From Risungbinella massiliensis (GTDB taxonomy: Bacteria > Bacillota > Bacilli > Thermoactinomycetales > Thermoactinomycetaceae), in the NCBI RefSeq assembly GCF_000942395.1, contig NZ_LN812103.1, forward strand, positions 313,393 through 377,392: a stretch of 64,000 nt of DNA, read 5' to 3'. The notes below the pieces were generated by a model that saw only the letters and a program-made list of their open reading frames with translations, was not told where the DNA came from and made no database searches. This document shows positions 19,257 through 26,260 of this stretch, in pieces. The first letter of the stretch is position 1, and each line of letters begins with the position of its first letter. The translations under genes and the position numbers were made by a program.

Positions 19257-19472
19257 ATGAAACAAACAAAGAAAAGAAGCTCTTTTCTCGACTTCTTCCG
19301 ATGGAACAAATCAAAAAAGAAAAATGCTCAAAAAAACAAAAATAAACTTGGTAGTCATGATTCTACCCATTCTGAATCCATGGTGTATGGTACTCTTTGT
19401 TCAGGTAGTGGATTTAGCAGTGGATTTGATAGTTGTAGCGGTGGATTTGATGGCGGTGGCGGTTGTTTTTAA
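19257..19472 (+). CDS. small basic protein with a Gly/Ser/Cys-rich tail
   Basis: A 71-residue protein: a Lys/Asn-rich N-terminal half (KKRSSFLDFFRWNKSKKKNA) and a tail after residue 48 in which Gly, Ser, Phe and Cys alternate (CSGSGFSSGFDSCSGG, ending GGGGCF). Three Cys lie in the last 24 residues. AAGGAG at 19242-19247 serves the ATG at 19257. No modification enzyme is nearby. The tail could be disordered, or cross-linked as in some spore-coat or peptide precursors; this is speculation. Confidence 0.6.
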   Translation: MKQTKKRSSFLDFFRWNKSKKKNAQKNKNKLGSHDSTHSESMVYGTLCSGSGFSSGFDSCSGGFDGGGGCF

Positions 19473-19548
19473 GATTTGCAAACGGGAATTCGCCCATTTC
19501 AATGGCGATGTAGTTCACAAGAACCCTTTTGGGATATAAATAAACAAA

Positions 19549-19602
19549 AAGCCTGCTTTCTTGGATTATTTTACAACCATGATAGCAGGCTCTTTCCTTT
19601 CC
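19549..19602 (+). terminator. terminator after the Gly/Ser/Cys-rich gene
   Basis: AGCCTGCT (19550-19557) pairs with AGCAGGCT (19584-19591), followed by a T-rich run. Confidence 0.65.
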
Positions 19603-19774
19603 TTTATATGTTATATCGTAAAACAAAAAAACCACAGCCTCTGCCGACCTCCAATATACATTGAACCAATTTCTGAAATCTCTCTTTCCTTTTTCTTATC
19701 TTTATAGTAGAATAATAATTCGAAAGAGTACAAAAATACTCTTTCCTCTCTTGCAATAATTTTCTGCTGGTAGT

Positions 19775-19861
19775 CCCCTGTATTTTCTTTTCTACTTTGA
19801 AAAAAGAATACAGGGGGCAATCAGCAGAGCCAGCTGATTGCTCCTCACATCATAAGAGGAG
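19775..19861 (+). promoter_or_regulatory. three consecutive hairpins before the cell-wall hydrolase
   Basis: Stem 1 pairs CCCCTGTATT (19775-19784) with AATACAGGGG (19807-19816). Stem 2 pairs GCAATCAGC (19817-19825) with GCTGATTGC (19833-19841). Stem 3 pairs CTCCTC (19841-19846) with the Shine-Dalgarno GAGGAG (19856-19861). Stems 2 and 3 share one base, so the leader could hide or free the ribosome site. Confidence 0.45.
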
Positions 19862-19869
19862 TGATCATC

Positions 19870-20406
19870 ATGTTTTTTAATATGTTTAGAGGTTATAGTC
19901 AGGCAGATATTCAACTTTTGGAGAGAGTGGTATTTGCCGAAGCCCAAGGGGAGCCATATCAAGGACAAGTAGCAGTGGCTGCAGTAATATTAAACCGATT
20001 AAAAAGCCCAGACTTTCCTAATACAATATCCCAGATTATTTACCAACCAAGTGCTTTTGAATCAGTTACAAATGGTTCTATATGGTGGAAGCAACCAAAT
20101 GAAAGTGCCAAAAGAGCCGTACAGGATGCCATTAATGGATCTGATCCATCAGGTGGCGCACTGTTCTTCTTCAACCCAAGAACTGCAACATCTCCTTGGG
20201 TCAAAAACGAACTTGTAACGATCAAAACAATCGGTAAGCATGCATTCGCCATAAAGAAAAAGAAGCCGCCACAACGGAATGGCTACACAAATAACAGCTA
20301 TACCTATGGCAATTTTAACAACGGTTATAACAATGGCTACAACTATGACAATTATAATAACGGATACAACAATAATGGCTGGCAGTGGGAACGTCTACCT
20401 GACTAA
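19870..20406 (+). CDS. cell wall hydrolase of the SleB/CwlJ family
   Basis: Cortex-lytic type hydrolase that opens peptidoglycan, in the family of the germination enzymes SleB and CwlJ. The 178-residue product has the family core at about residues 10-125 (VFAEAQGEPYQGQVAVAAVILNR pattern with the catalytic Glu, then IIYQPSAFESV and GALFFFNP). There is no signal peptide, as in CwlJ. The last 45 residues are an Asn/Tyr/Gly-rich repeat-like tail not typical of CwlJ. The ATG at 19870 is chosen because the ribosome site abuts the alternative GTG at 19861. Confidence 0.85.
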   Translation: MFFNMFRGYSQADIQLLERVVFAEAQGEPYQGQVAVAAVILNRLKSPDFPNTISQIIYQPSAFESVTNGSIWWKQPNESAKRAVQDAINGSDPSGGALFFFNPRTATSPWVKNELVTIKTIGKHAFAIKKKKPPQRNGYTNNSYTYGNFNNGYNNGYNYDNYNNGYNNNGWQWERLPD

Positions 20407-20426
20407 TAGTCCCCAAATTATTGCAA

Positions 20427-20466
20427 GATAGAGAGATACCACTTGGTGTCTCTCTATTTATTTTTG
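20427..20466 (+). terminator. terminator of the SleB/CwlJ-like gene
   Basis: A perfect 14-bp stem (20428-20441 with 20444-20457) is followed by TTTATTTTT. Confidence 0.8.
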
Positions 20467-20518
20467 GTACCAAAAAGGGGAATGAAGAAGTCGAAGGTTA
20501 AGTGGTGTTGCTTTTTAT

Positions 20519-20577
20519 TATGTTCATAATTAGCCTAAAGCCAGAGGTGCGCCTATGTTTAACTTGATTTATGGAAC
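20519..20577 (+). repeat. structured repeat, copy A
   Basis: About 55 bases closely match copy B at 25192-25251. Shared blocks are AGCCTAAAGCCAGAGG, GCCTATGT, TAACTT and GATTTATG. The ends pair (TGTTCATAA with TTATGGAACA, one bulge), and an inner AGG-NNNN-CCT hairpin has a different loop in each copy (TGCG here). No known riboswitch is recognised. Confidence 0.6.
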
Positions 20578-20630
20578 AAGCTCATTATAAATTTGTATAA
20601 TGTACGTCAATTGGCGATTTCCCTTCAACT

Positions 20631-20672
20631 AATAAAAAAACCACTTCTAAACATGGTGATCAGAAGTGGTTT
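20631..20672 (-). terminator. terminator of the zinc-ribbon gene
   Basis: AAACCACTTCT (20638-20648) pairs with AGAAGTGGTTT (20662-20672); on the minus strand it is followed by seven Ts. Confidence 0.75.
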
Positions 20673-20744
20673 ATCTACAATTAATTAAGAAGATACTATC
20701 CAGTTGGATAGTATCTATTACAAAAAAGGCTAATAAAAAACTAT

Positions 20745-20951
20745 TTAGTAGATGTCGTGTCGTTTACTACCACATTCGAGACACTTCCATCTGTTTGGAC
20801 GGATGGAGATTGCCTTATGTTCCGTATAGTATTCACATTCACCACAGCGCATTTGCCGCTTATCGCCTTTTTTGATTTCATCCTCTGTATTCATGTTTGT
20901 AATTACAAATAATGTTGCGTTGCTTTTGGATCGTTTCTTCTTCTTTGCCAT
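20745..20951 (-). CDS. small zinc-ribbon protein
   Basis: A 68-residue basic protein. A Lys/Arg-rich start (MAKKKKRSKS) is followed by two CxxC pairs, CGEC and CLEC, spaced like a zinc ribbon (about residues 36-39 and 57-60). The perfect Shine-Dalgarno AAGGAGG makes the start certain. Family unknown; small zinc ribbons of this size often bind nucleic acid or ribosomes. Its leader has mutually exclusive hairpins that can cover the Shine-Dalgarno. Confidence 0.72.
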   Translation of the reverse strand: MAKKKKRSKSNATLFVITNMNTEDEIKKGDKRQMRCGECEYYTEHKAISIRPNRWKCLECGSKRHDIY

Positions 20952-21090
20952 GATAATGACCTCCTTGAATCTCTACAGAAAAGGAGGCTGGATTTAGTTA
21001 CTTTATCTCATCAGAGGATAAATAGCGTAACTATGTCCAGCCCATCATCTGTAGGATGAGTTGGACATAGTCCACATATTTAGTATAGTG
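20952..21090 (-). promoter_or_regulatory. candidate switching leader of the zinc-ribbon gene
   Basis: In transcript order: P1 pairs ACTATGTCCA (complement of 21062-21071) with 21030-21039; P2 pairs 21027-21042 with 20986-21001 (two 7-bp helices around a 2x2 loop, plus an inner TTTATC/GATAAA stem); P3 pairs CCTCCTT (from 20981-20987) with the Shine-Dalgarno (20960-20966). P1 and P2 overlap, as do P2 and P3. No T-run follows P2, so control would be translational. A -10-like TATACT lies at 21082-21087. Confidence 0.5.
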
Positions 21091-21130
21091 GAAAACAAAT
21101 CGTATTTATACGAAAAGTATGTCAAATCAT

Positions 21131-21172
21131 AAAAAAGTCCAGGTAGATACTGCGGTACAACAGTATCTACCT
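21131..21172 (-). terminator. terminator of ywaF
   Basis: AGGTAGATACTG pairs with CAGTATCTACCT; on the minus strand GGACTTTTTT follows. The ywaF stop codon lies in the stem. Confidence 0.85.
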
Positions 21173-21916
21173 AGACATTAGTTTCTCTTTGGAATTATGG
21201 AGCCGGTTTCTCTTAAATGGTAAATACATGATAAGGCAAACGAAGAGAACGACAATCTCTAAACTAAGGATATACCATGGATGTGGACCTAAATAATCAT
21301 AAAGTGTTGGATAATGTGGTTTACGAGCTAGATACATGTAGTTTCCACCGGTACCCCAATTGATGAGTCCAACAAACAGAGCAATTGAATTGAGATAGAA
21401 AAAAGTTCGAATAATGCTTTTGGAAGATGGTATCCAATCATCTACCCACAACAAAAAGAAACAAGCATAGACGATCGTAATATGACTTAGCATAAAGCCA
21501 ATGTAGTGAAAGTGAGGAAAGTTATGAGGTAGTTCAGGTGTGAGGATGGCGAAGGTACCACCTGCAATGCCAATATAGTAGAGAAAGTCAAATGGCTTTC
21601 TTTGTCGGGTTAGAAATACATAAATAGCAATGAATCCTGAGATACTACATAATTGGAGTGGTAAATCGCTGGCTAAGTTCAATTTTGCTTGGGGTGCTTT
21701 CCAGATATACCAATACAGCTCTCCAAAAATAAGAAAGAAAACGAAAAGATAGCGTATTGTCGTGTTAATCCGTTCTTTTTTTAGCCAATGACGAGAGCAA
21801 AATAGGAGCGTTAGACCCAAAAAAAATAGAAAAATGGTCCAAAGATGAACACTAGAGAATGTGATAAACGGGTCATCTGTCTGACGGTAACGAAACCACT
21901 CAGGAAAGTTTCCCAT
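21167..21916 (-). CDS. ywaF: TIGR02206 family integral membrane protein (YwaF-like)
   Basis: A 249-residue protein with about six to seven membrane segments and the family hallmark GTGGNYMYLARKP near the C-terminus, as well as LPLQLCSISGF in the middle. Members are widespread in Bacilli and their function is unknown. The ATG at 21916 follows AGAGGAGG; 14 upstream in-frame codons are excluded. Single gene with its own terminator. Confidence 0.85.
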   Translation of the reverse strand: MGNFPEWFRYRQTDDPFITFSSVHLWTIFLFFLGLTLLFCSRHWLKKERINTTIRYLFVFFLIFGELYWYIWKAPQAKLNLASDLPLQLCSISGFIAIYVFLTRQRKPFDFLYYIGIAGGTFAILTPELPHNFPHFHYIGFMLSHITIVYACFFLLWVDDWIPSSKSIIRTFFYLNSIALFVGLINWGTGGNYMYLARKPHYPTLYDYLGPHPWYILSLEIVVLFVCLIMYLPFKRNRLHNSKEKLMSR

Positions 21917-22292
21917 CAAACTGCCTCCTCTAGAGAGTGAATTTGAGTTAGTTTTCATTAATATTTTATACTATTTTGTTAATTCGTAAAAATACATGAA
22001 AAATGAAGAAATTTATACTTAGTATATGTATGTTAAAGAGGGGATTCGTCAAGGGCTTTTCATTTACTGGAGTTCTTTATTCAAACTGATGTAACTATCT
22101 TAACCTAAAGGCGACTATATTATCCCATGAGTATTGTTTTTGCGTTTTAACTTAGGAGGGATCGAGATGAGAAAATAGAGATATCCAAACTAGATCATGG
22201 AGTAGTAGAAGATAATTGGAAGTGAGATATAAAAAAGAGAGCTTTCTAAGTAGAAAGCTCTCTTTTTTATATCCTCTGAAAATAAAGCTAGA
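21917..22292. other. gene-poor stretch with a short broken reading frame
   Basis: A good Shine-Dalgarno (AGGAGGG at about 22155) precedes ATG AGA AAA TAG. In another frame a coding-like tail (EKIEISKLDHGVVEDNWK) runs to a TGA just before a perfect terminator. This may be a tiny gene broken by a frameshift. Nothing else is evident. Confidence 0.35.
22231..22268. terminator. bidirectional terminator
   Basis: A perfect 17-bp stem (22231-22247 with 22252-22268), with A-runs and T-runs on both sides. It ends the YolD-like gene on the minus strand and any plus-strand transcript from the left. Confidence 0.88.
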
Positions 22293-22583
22293 TTATAAAA
22301 CCTCTACGTTCATCACCAATCCAAAATCAATCTCACGTTTGATCGTGCCATTTCGTAATATTAGATGGCGTTCTTCTGGATCAATGGATTTTATGTAGCC
22401 ACAATATTGTTGTAATCCAAATTGGCTCTGACAGACGACGAGTAATGGACGATTCTGTTCATATGCCTGCTGGATACGAATGCTAAGTAATAAGTAATCG
22501 TCAGGAGTATAAGTGGATTGACAAGGATCATCTTGTCGCATCCAATCTAAATCACCAGGGTGTACAAAGCGATTTTCTAACAT
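22293..22583 (-). CDS. YolD-like protein, SOS-regulated
   Basis: A 96-residue protein; the C-terminal half (QQYCGYIKSIDPEERHLILRNG then IDFGLVMNVE) fits the YolD-like family, usually encoded beside Y-family DNA polymerases such as UvrX. Here no polymerase gene is adjacent. GGAGAG serves the ATG. Two LexA-type boxes lie between the start and the promoter, so expression after DNA damage is well supported; the molecular role of YolD proteins is not established. Confidence 0.75.
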   Translation of the reverse strand: MLENRFVHPGDLDWMRQDDPCQSTYTPDDYLLLSIRIQQAYEQNRPLLVVCQSQFGLQQYCGYIKSIDPEERHLILRNGTIKREIDFGLVMNVEVL

Positions 22584-22595
22584 GGTATCACTCTC

Positions 22596-22609
22596 CGAAC
22601 GCGTGTTCT
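22596..22609 (-). promoter_or_regulatory. LexA (DinR) box 1
   Basis: CGAACGCGTGTTCT, a perfect GAAC-N4-GTTC palindrome, lies between the promoter and the start codon of the YolD-like gene. Confidence 0.8.
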
Positions 22610-22624
22610 TGTTTAGTTGTTCTC

Positions 22625-22653
22625 ATTATAACTAGAACAAACGTTCGTGACAA
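22625..22653 (-). promoter_or_regulatory. promoter with embedded LexA box 2
   Basis: On the minus strand TTGTCA (22653-22648) and TATAAT (22630-22625) are 17 bases apart. The spacer contains CGAACGTTTGTTCT, a second LexA box (22634-22647). A repressor bound there would block the polymerase. Confidence 0.8.
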
Positions 22654-22704
22654 GAGGAAGAACAGAATTTTTTTCCAGAGATTTGTTCATTCTGAATACA
22701 ACAA

Positions 22705-22738
22705 AAAAGACCACTCCATTATGGAGTAGTCTTTTTCA
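22705..22738 (-). terminator. terminator of tRNA-Pro
   Basis: GACCACTCCA pairs with TGGAGTAGTC (one mismatch); six Ts follow on the minus strand. Confidence 0.75.
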
Positions 22739-22741
22739 TGA

Positions 22742-22815
22742 TCGGGACGACAGGATTCGAACCTGCGACCCCCTGGTCCCAAACCAGGTGCTCTACCAAG
22801 CTGAGCCACGTCCCG
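22742..22815 (-). tRNA. tRNA-Pro (anticodon UGG)
   Basis: A complete cloverleaf on the minus strand: acceptor stem CGGGACG with CGTCCCG, D-arm GGCTCAGCTTGGTAGAGC, anticodon arm CTGGTTTGGGACCAG with UGG in the loop, and T-arm GCAGGTTCGAATCCTGT. The discriminator base is A and CCA is not encoded. It is a single tRNA gene, not part of a cluster, and is followed by its own terminator. Confidence 0.96.
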
Positions 22816-22945
22816 TTATCAATTTTCCAGTTTATGGTGTTAGTTCGTAACCACAAGGAATAATATACTCCCTTTCCGAGTAGAAGTCAACCATTTATTT
22901 CAAAGACTAATCGTTTAAGATAAAAGAAAAGGAGGAGAAATAACG

Positions 22946-23341
22946 ATGAAAACTAGTATCCAGATAGAGGTTCGTCCAACCGAAATCGACGTAATGGGGC
23001 ATGTGAATAATGCAAAATACCTAGAATATATCGAATGGAGCCGTGAAATTTGGTATAACCAGGCAGGCGTGCCATTTGATCAGCTGACTGAGATGGGAAT
23101 TGGTACTGTTACCGTACGGATTGAGATTGATTACCGCAAAGAGGCAACCCTTGGACAGAAACTCACTGTGACTACTGAGCCGAAACACCGTGGAAGAAGT
23201 AGCTTTGTTTTTTACCAAACAATTTCTAATGAGCAAGGGGAATTAGTGGCTGAGGCAGAAGTGACGAGTGTGACCATTGATCTGAAGGAGCGCAAAAGTA
23301 GACCATTACCAGAGGAGATTGCGAAGTGGTTTGGGAAATAG
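22946..23341 (+). CDS. acyl-CoA thioesterase (hotdog fold, YbgC/FadM-like)
   Basis: A 131-residue 4-hydroxybenzoyl-CoA-thioesterase-like protein. The family motif around the active-site Asp is clear: RPTEIDVMGHVNNAKYLEYIEWSR spans residues 10-33, with Asp15 and the HVNN loop. These enzymes release free acids from acyl-CoA in the cytosol; the natural substrate is unknown. AAAGGAGGAG precedes the ATG. Single gene. Confidence 0.87.
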   Translation: MKTSIQIEVRPTEIDVMGHVNNAKYLEYIEWSREIWYNQAGVPFDQLTEMGIGTVTVRIEIDYRKEATLGQKLTVTTEPKHRGRSSFVFYQTISNEQGELVAEAEVTSVTIDLKERKSRPLPEEIAKWFGK

Positions 23342-23397
23342 CGAAAGGTTATGAGATAATAAAATATTCCGGATTCCATCCTGCTAAAACTCATAGA

Positions 23398-23436
23398 AAA
23401 ACCCTCGTAAGAAAGTCTCTACAAGGGCGTTTTCTC
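23398..23436 (-). terminator. terminator of the DUF1128 gene
   Basis: CCCTTG pairs with CGAGGG, flanked by AAAA and TTTTT on the minus strand. Confidence 0.55.
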
Positions 23437-23439
23437 GCA

Positions 23440-23661
23440 CTATTTTTTTAGGCTTTTTAACTCGTCCAGCACGCCTTCGATTTCCATCATGGTAAGTTGT
23501 TGCTTTTTGACGATCATCTCATAGATCTCTAATAGCTCTGAATAGCTAGCAAGATCAAAGTCTTCAGGGCGAATTAAGGACGCGTTTACTAGTTTGAGAC
23601 GGCTTTTGATCTCTTCGACTAGTAGGACGAGGTTTTCCTCAGAAGCAGTTTGGAAATTCAT
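23440..23661 (-). CDS. DUF1128 family protein (YfkK-like)
   Basis: A 73-residue acidic helical protein matching DUF1128, a short family confined to Bacilli (B. subtilis YfkK). Typical segments are SEENLVLLVEEIKSRL at the start and LLEIYEMIVKK in the middle. No function is known. The ATG follows GGAAAGGAT. It diverges from the DUF309 gene, with 92 bases between the starts. Confidence 0.82.
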   Translation of the reverse strand: MNFQTASEENLVLLVEEIKSRLKLVNASLIRPEDFDLASYSELLEIYEMIVKKQQLTMMEIEGVLDELKSLKK

Positions 23662-23753
23662 GAATTCGATCCTTTCCTAAGTGTTCTCTCTATTGTAGCG
23701 AAAAGAGAGACAGAAATGTAGAGTTTAAAACCGAAAGATTAAGGTGGGAGATA

Positions 23754-24158
23754 GTGAGTAGCTATCCTGAGCAGTATCTAGCATTTTTTTACCATTTTCA
23801 CACCACAAGAGATTATTTCGAGTGTCATGAAGTGTTAGAGGACCTTTGGTTGGAATGTGGACGGGATATATTTTATCAGGGATTGCTGCAAGTAGCTGTA
23901 GCACTCTATCATCATCGTAATGGTAACGTAGGTGGAGCACGGAAGATGCTTTTGGCAGCCAAACGAAAGTTAGCACTATATCCGAGTACATGGGAAGGAG
24001 TAGATTTAGCTGATCTCTTATCCAAGATAGAACAATACCAGGATCAGATGGAGAATGGGAAAATAGATCTAGATGATGCTCCATGGAATTCGTTTCGTCT
24101 AGTATTAGATAACCAGTTAATTCAACAGATAAAAGAGCAGTTTCCTGAGTATTCGTAG
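23754..24158 (+). CDS. DUF309 family protein (YpuF-like)
   Basis: A 134-residue helical protein with the DUF309 signature: FHTTRDYFECHEVLEDLW at about residues 15-32 and FYQGLLQVAVALYHHRNGN at 40-58, giving conserved His/Glu pairs. The family is widespread in Bacilli and of unknown function. The start is GTG at 23754 after AAGGTGGGAG. A 146-codon open frame on the opposite strand covers the same bases but shows no family match and is judged a shadow. Confidence 0.85.
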   Translation: MSSYPEQYLAFFYHFHTTRDYFECHEVLEDLWLECGRDIFYQGLLQVAVALYHHRNGNVGGARKMLLAAKRKLALYPSTWEGVDLADLLSKIEQYQDQMENGKIDLDDAPWNSFRLVLDNQLIQQIKEQFPEYS

Positions 24159-24174
24159 GATACACTGCTCTTTT
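24131..24174. terminator. bidirectional terminator after the DUF309 gene
   Basis: AAAAGAGCAGT (24131-24141) pairs with ACTGCTCTTTT (24164-24174); it overlaps the end of the gene and faces a convergent gene. Confidence 0.75.
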
Positions 24175-24188
24175 ACTATTAATGTAAC

Positions 24189-24785
24189 TTATTTTATTTC
24201 TCCAGAAATATAGTATTTCATGATCGCCAGCGTCTCACGTAGTTTGTGGAAGGGACCAAAAAGTACGTGAGAGTGAGTTGGATAAGGAACCGCTGTCAGT
24301 TGAAGCTGTTTTGTAATCTGAAGCGCACGGTACATATGATAGTCGTGGGTGACCACAATTACTTCTTTGGAACCATTCAAAAACTTTACTGAATTTTGGA
24401 TGTTTTCCAATGTATTGTGTGACTCTGTCTCAAGTATTAGATGCTCATTTGGAACCCCTTGATCAACGAGGAAACGCCGCATTGCCTCTGCTTCGGTTAG
24501 TCGATCACGGGAACCAAGCCCACCACTTAAAATCAGGCGATCTACTTTTCCTTCATCCATTAGTTTCTTTGCTGTTAGCAAACGTTCTTTTAGAGCTGGA
24601 GAAGGTTCATTATCCCAAAGAGCAGCTCCCAGTACGATGGCGGTTTTGGGAGCTGACTGTGGGAGCGAATCGAGGTCATCATAGCGAGAAACAGTCCAGT
24701 AAAGGAAGCCAACTACCGTTATGATAACAATCATGATTGGAACTCCGATAATCCAAAACCATTTAGAAGTATAAAGGGTAGACAA
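24189..24785 (-). CDS. YdcF/DUF218 family membrane protein (ElyC/SanA-like)
   Basis: A 198-residue protein with one N-terminal membrane segment followed by a DUF218 domain: IVLGAAL, then LILSGG, EAEAMRRFL and VVTHDYHMYRA. Relatives such as SanA and ElyC affect envelope integrity; the substrate is unknown. The likely start is a TTG at 24785, seven bases after AAAGGAG; the longer frame starting at 24821 would overlap the upstream gene and has no ribosome site. Confidence 0.8.
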   Translation of the reverse strand: MSTLYTSKWFWIIGVPIMIVIITVVGFLYWTVSRYDDLDSLPQSAPKTAIVLGAALWDNEPSPALKERLLTAKKLMDEGKVDRLILSGGLGSRDRLTEAEAMRRFLVDQGVPNEHLILETESHNTLENIQNSVKFLNGSKEVIVVTHDYHMYRALQITKQLQLTAVPYPTHSHVLFGPFHKLRETLAIMKYYISGEIK

Positions 24786-24799
24786 TTTAATTCTCCTTT

Positions 24800-25120
24800 C
24801 TACAAAGGAGGTAGCTGGCAATCAGAGAGAAATGGTGGATTAGGGTGGTATATTGAAAATCGGTTATTTTCATGTTGAAAGTCGATTACAAGCCCCTCCA
24901 TCCAAACCCGATCTACAGATGGAAAAGTAAACAGAATTCCTTCTATGAGAACCTCTTCCCAAGCAGGATGTCGTTCCGTAATCTCCAATGCAAAGGAAGG
25001 TGTACTACATCCTGAAGTGAGAGGGATAACACGGAATGCTAATTTCTCACCTGATGATTGTTCGTCATGAAGTAAGATGAGTAGTTTGGCAATAGCTAGG
25101 GGAGTGATGGTAGTGTTCAA
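24800..25120 (-). CDS. iron-sulfur assembly (IscA/HesB-like) fold protein
   Basis: A 106-residue protein of the Fe-S biosynthesis (HesB/YqkB-like) fold. The landmarks are TSGCSTPSFALEI in the middle and the IDF...FSIYHPNP ending pattern. Only one Cys (in SGCST) is present, so the C-terminal CxC of true A-type carriers is missing and the protein probably does not hand over clusters. The start is TTG at 25120 with AAAGGAG upstream. It may be co-transcribed with the YdcF gene downstream. Confidence 0.72.
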   Translation of the reverse strand: MNTTITPLAIAKLLILLHDEQSSGEKLAFRVIPLTSGCSTPSFALEITERHPAWEEVLIEGILFTFPSVDRVWMEGLVIDFQHENNRFSIYHPNPPFLSDCQLPPL

Positions 25121-25537
25121 TGATAGACAGCTCCTTTCCCTGGGTCATATTGTAGCATATAGAACCTGTTGAGTTAGATGAGATAGATCATATTGCATAA
25201 TGAGCCTAAAGCCAGAGGATTGCCTATGTCTAACTTTGATTTATGCAACGAGTTATAGATAGATTAAATGTATAGTTAGCCTTTTCATTAGTAGAATAAG
25301 GTCTAATTATATTTCTCTGCTCCTACTATTTAACACTAGTTATACAAAAGAACTTGCTAATATGGCAGGCACTTCCTCGTTTTACGCTCCATGAATCATA
25401 GCAATCGTCTTTACTCAAACTAGGGTAGCTCGCTTTTTATGTAATCTATACATAGCGACCATTTCAGGGGATGCAAATTTTTGATAGAATGGAAAAGACG
25501 TTGAGAAAGTCGATCCTATTTAAAGAGGTGTACATAT
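25121..25537. other. intergenic region upstream of tpx with repeat copy B
   Basis: Apart from repeat copy B, a plausible but weak tpx promoter is visible (TTTCAG, 17 bases, then TAGAAT at about 25485). The rest is AT-rich and shows nothing I can support. Confidence 0.4.
25192..25251 (+). repeat. structured repeat, copy B
   Basis: Matches copy A (20519-20577). The ends TTGCATAA and TTATGCAA pair perfectly. The inner AGG-NNNN-CCT hairpin has loop ATTG instead of TGCG. Changes in the outer stem keep pairing, which suggests the element works as RNA or folded DNA. It lies about 290 bases upstream of tpx. Confidence 0.6.
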
Positions 25538-26053
25538 ATGGCAACGAAACGTGAAGCAGCTATTACGTTCAAAGGTAATGCGAAAACATTGGTTGGTCCA
25601 GAGATTAAAGTAGGGGACAAAGCACCAGCTTTTACCGTCCTTGCAAATGATCTTTCTCCTGTGACACTTGCAGATAGCAAAGGGGCAGTACGCCTTATCT
25701 CAGTCGTACCATCTGTAGATACAGGTGTTTGTGATCTCCAAACTCGCAAATTCAATGAAGAAGCAGCCAACCTGAATGGTGTAGAAGTACTAACGATCAG
25801 CATGGATCTTCCATTTGCACAAAAACGCTGGTGTGGAGCAGCGGGTCTTGAAAACGCAAAAGTTCTTTCTGATCATCGTGAAGCTTCTTTCGGGACCGCT
25901 TTCGGTGTTCTGATTGAAGATATGAGACTTCTTGCACGTGCAGTGTTTGTTGTAGATGCCAATGACACTGTAACCTATGTAGAATACGTACCAGAAGCTA
26001 CGAATCATCCAAACTATGAAGCAGCTTTGGAAGCAGCCAAAAAAGCTCTGTAA
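25538..26053 (+). CDS. tpx: thiol peroxidase (atypical 2-Cys peroxiredoxin)
   Basis: Reduces hydrogen peroxide and alkyl hydroperoxides with thioredoxin, in the cytosol. The 171 residues carry the peroxidatic Cys65 in [12 protein letters not shown] and the resolving Cys99 in [11 protein letters not shown], exactly the Tpx pattern. The final part ends in the usual [16 protein letters not shown] sequence. AAAGAGGTG precedes the ATG. Monocistronic with a strong terminator. Confidence 0.96.
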   Translation: MATKREAAITFKGNAKTLVGPEIKVGDKAPAFTVLANDLSPVTLADSKGAVRLISVVPSVDTGVCDLQTRKFNEEAANLNGVEVLTISMDLPFAQKRWCGAAGLENAKVLSDHREASFGTAFGVLIEDMRLLARAVFVVDANDTVTYVEYVPEATNHPNYEAALEAAKKAL

Positions 26054-26078
26054 AGTTAGATTACAAATTATATCTTTC

Positions 26079-26120
26079 AAAAAAGACCCATCAACACGAT
26101 TGGGTCTTTTCATTTTTTTT
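26079..26120 (+). terminator. terminator of tpx
   Basis: AAAAGACCCA pairs with TGGGTCTTTT, followed by a run of eight Ts after CA. Confidence 0.85.
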
Positions 26121-26124
26121 AAAA

Positions 26125-26259
26125 TTGAATAGTATATCCAAGCAGCTACTGAATTGGTTATTGGAGAGTATAAAGAGAGACAGTACGGTGATAAATAATT
26201 TGAATAGTAAGTTAGTTCGTGAGGTATTTAGAGCAAATGCTAAGTTATACAAGAAATAA
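26125..26259 (+). CDS. possible small gene or remnant
   Basis: An open frame of 44 codons without ATG (TTG at 26125; GTG inside) has coding-like composition, ends VREVFRANAKLYKK, and is followed at once by a terminator-like hairpin. No good ribosome site is visible, so it may be the tail of a deleted gene. No family recognised. Confidence 0.25.
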   Translation: MNSISKQLLNWLLESIKRDSTVINNLNSKLVREVFRANAKLYKK

Positions 26260-26260
26260 G

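Larger units (their letters stand above)
20407..20744. other. gene-free stretch with terminators and repeat copy A
   Basis: Holds the terminator of the hydrolase gene, repeat copy A, and on the minus strand the hairpins that end the small zinc-ribbon gene. One of these is a perfect 11-bp stem at 20691-20716 with loop AGTT. I see no further coding sequence. Confidence 0.5.

Noticed and set aside
20519..20577. Known riboswitch (preQ1, SAM, fluoride and others)
   Set aside because: The conserved blocks do not fit the consensus of any class I could recall; the two copies do not precede related genes.
23725..24165. Open frame of 146 codons on the minus strand opposite the DUF309 gene
   Set aside because: The plus-strand protein matches a known family and has a start with a good ribosome site; the minus-strand frame has neither.
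24800..25120. Functional A-type Fe-S carrier (IscA)
   Set aside because: The fold matches, but the C-terminal CxC needed for cluster binding is missing.
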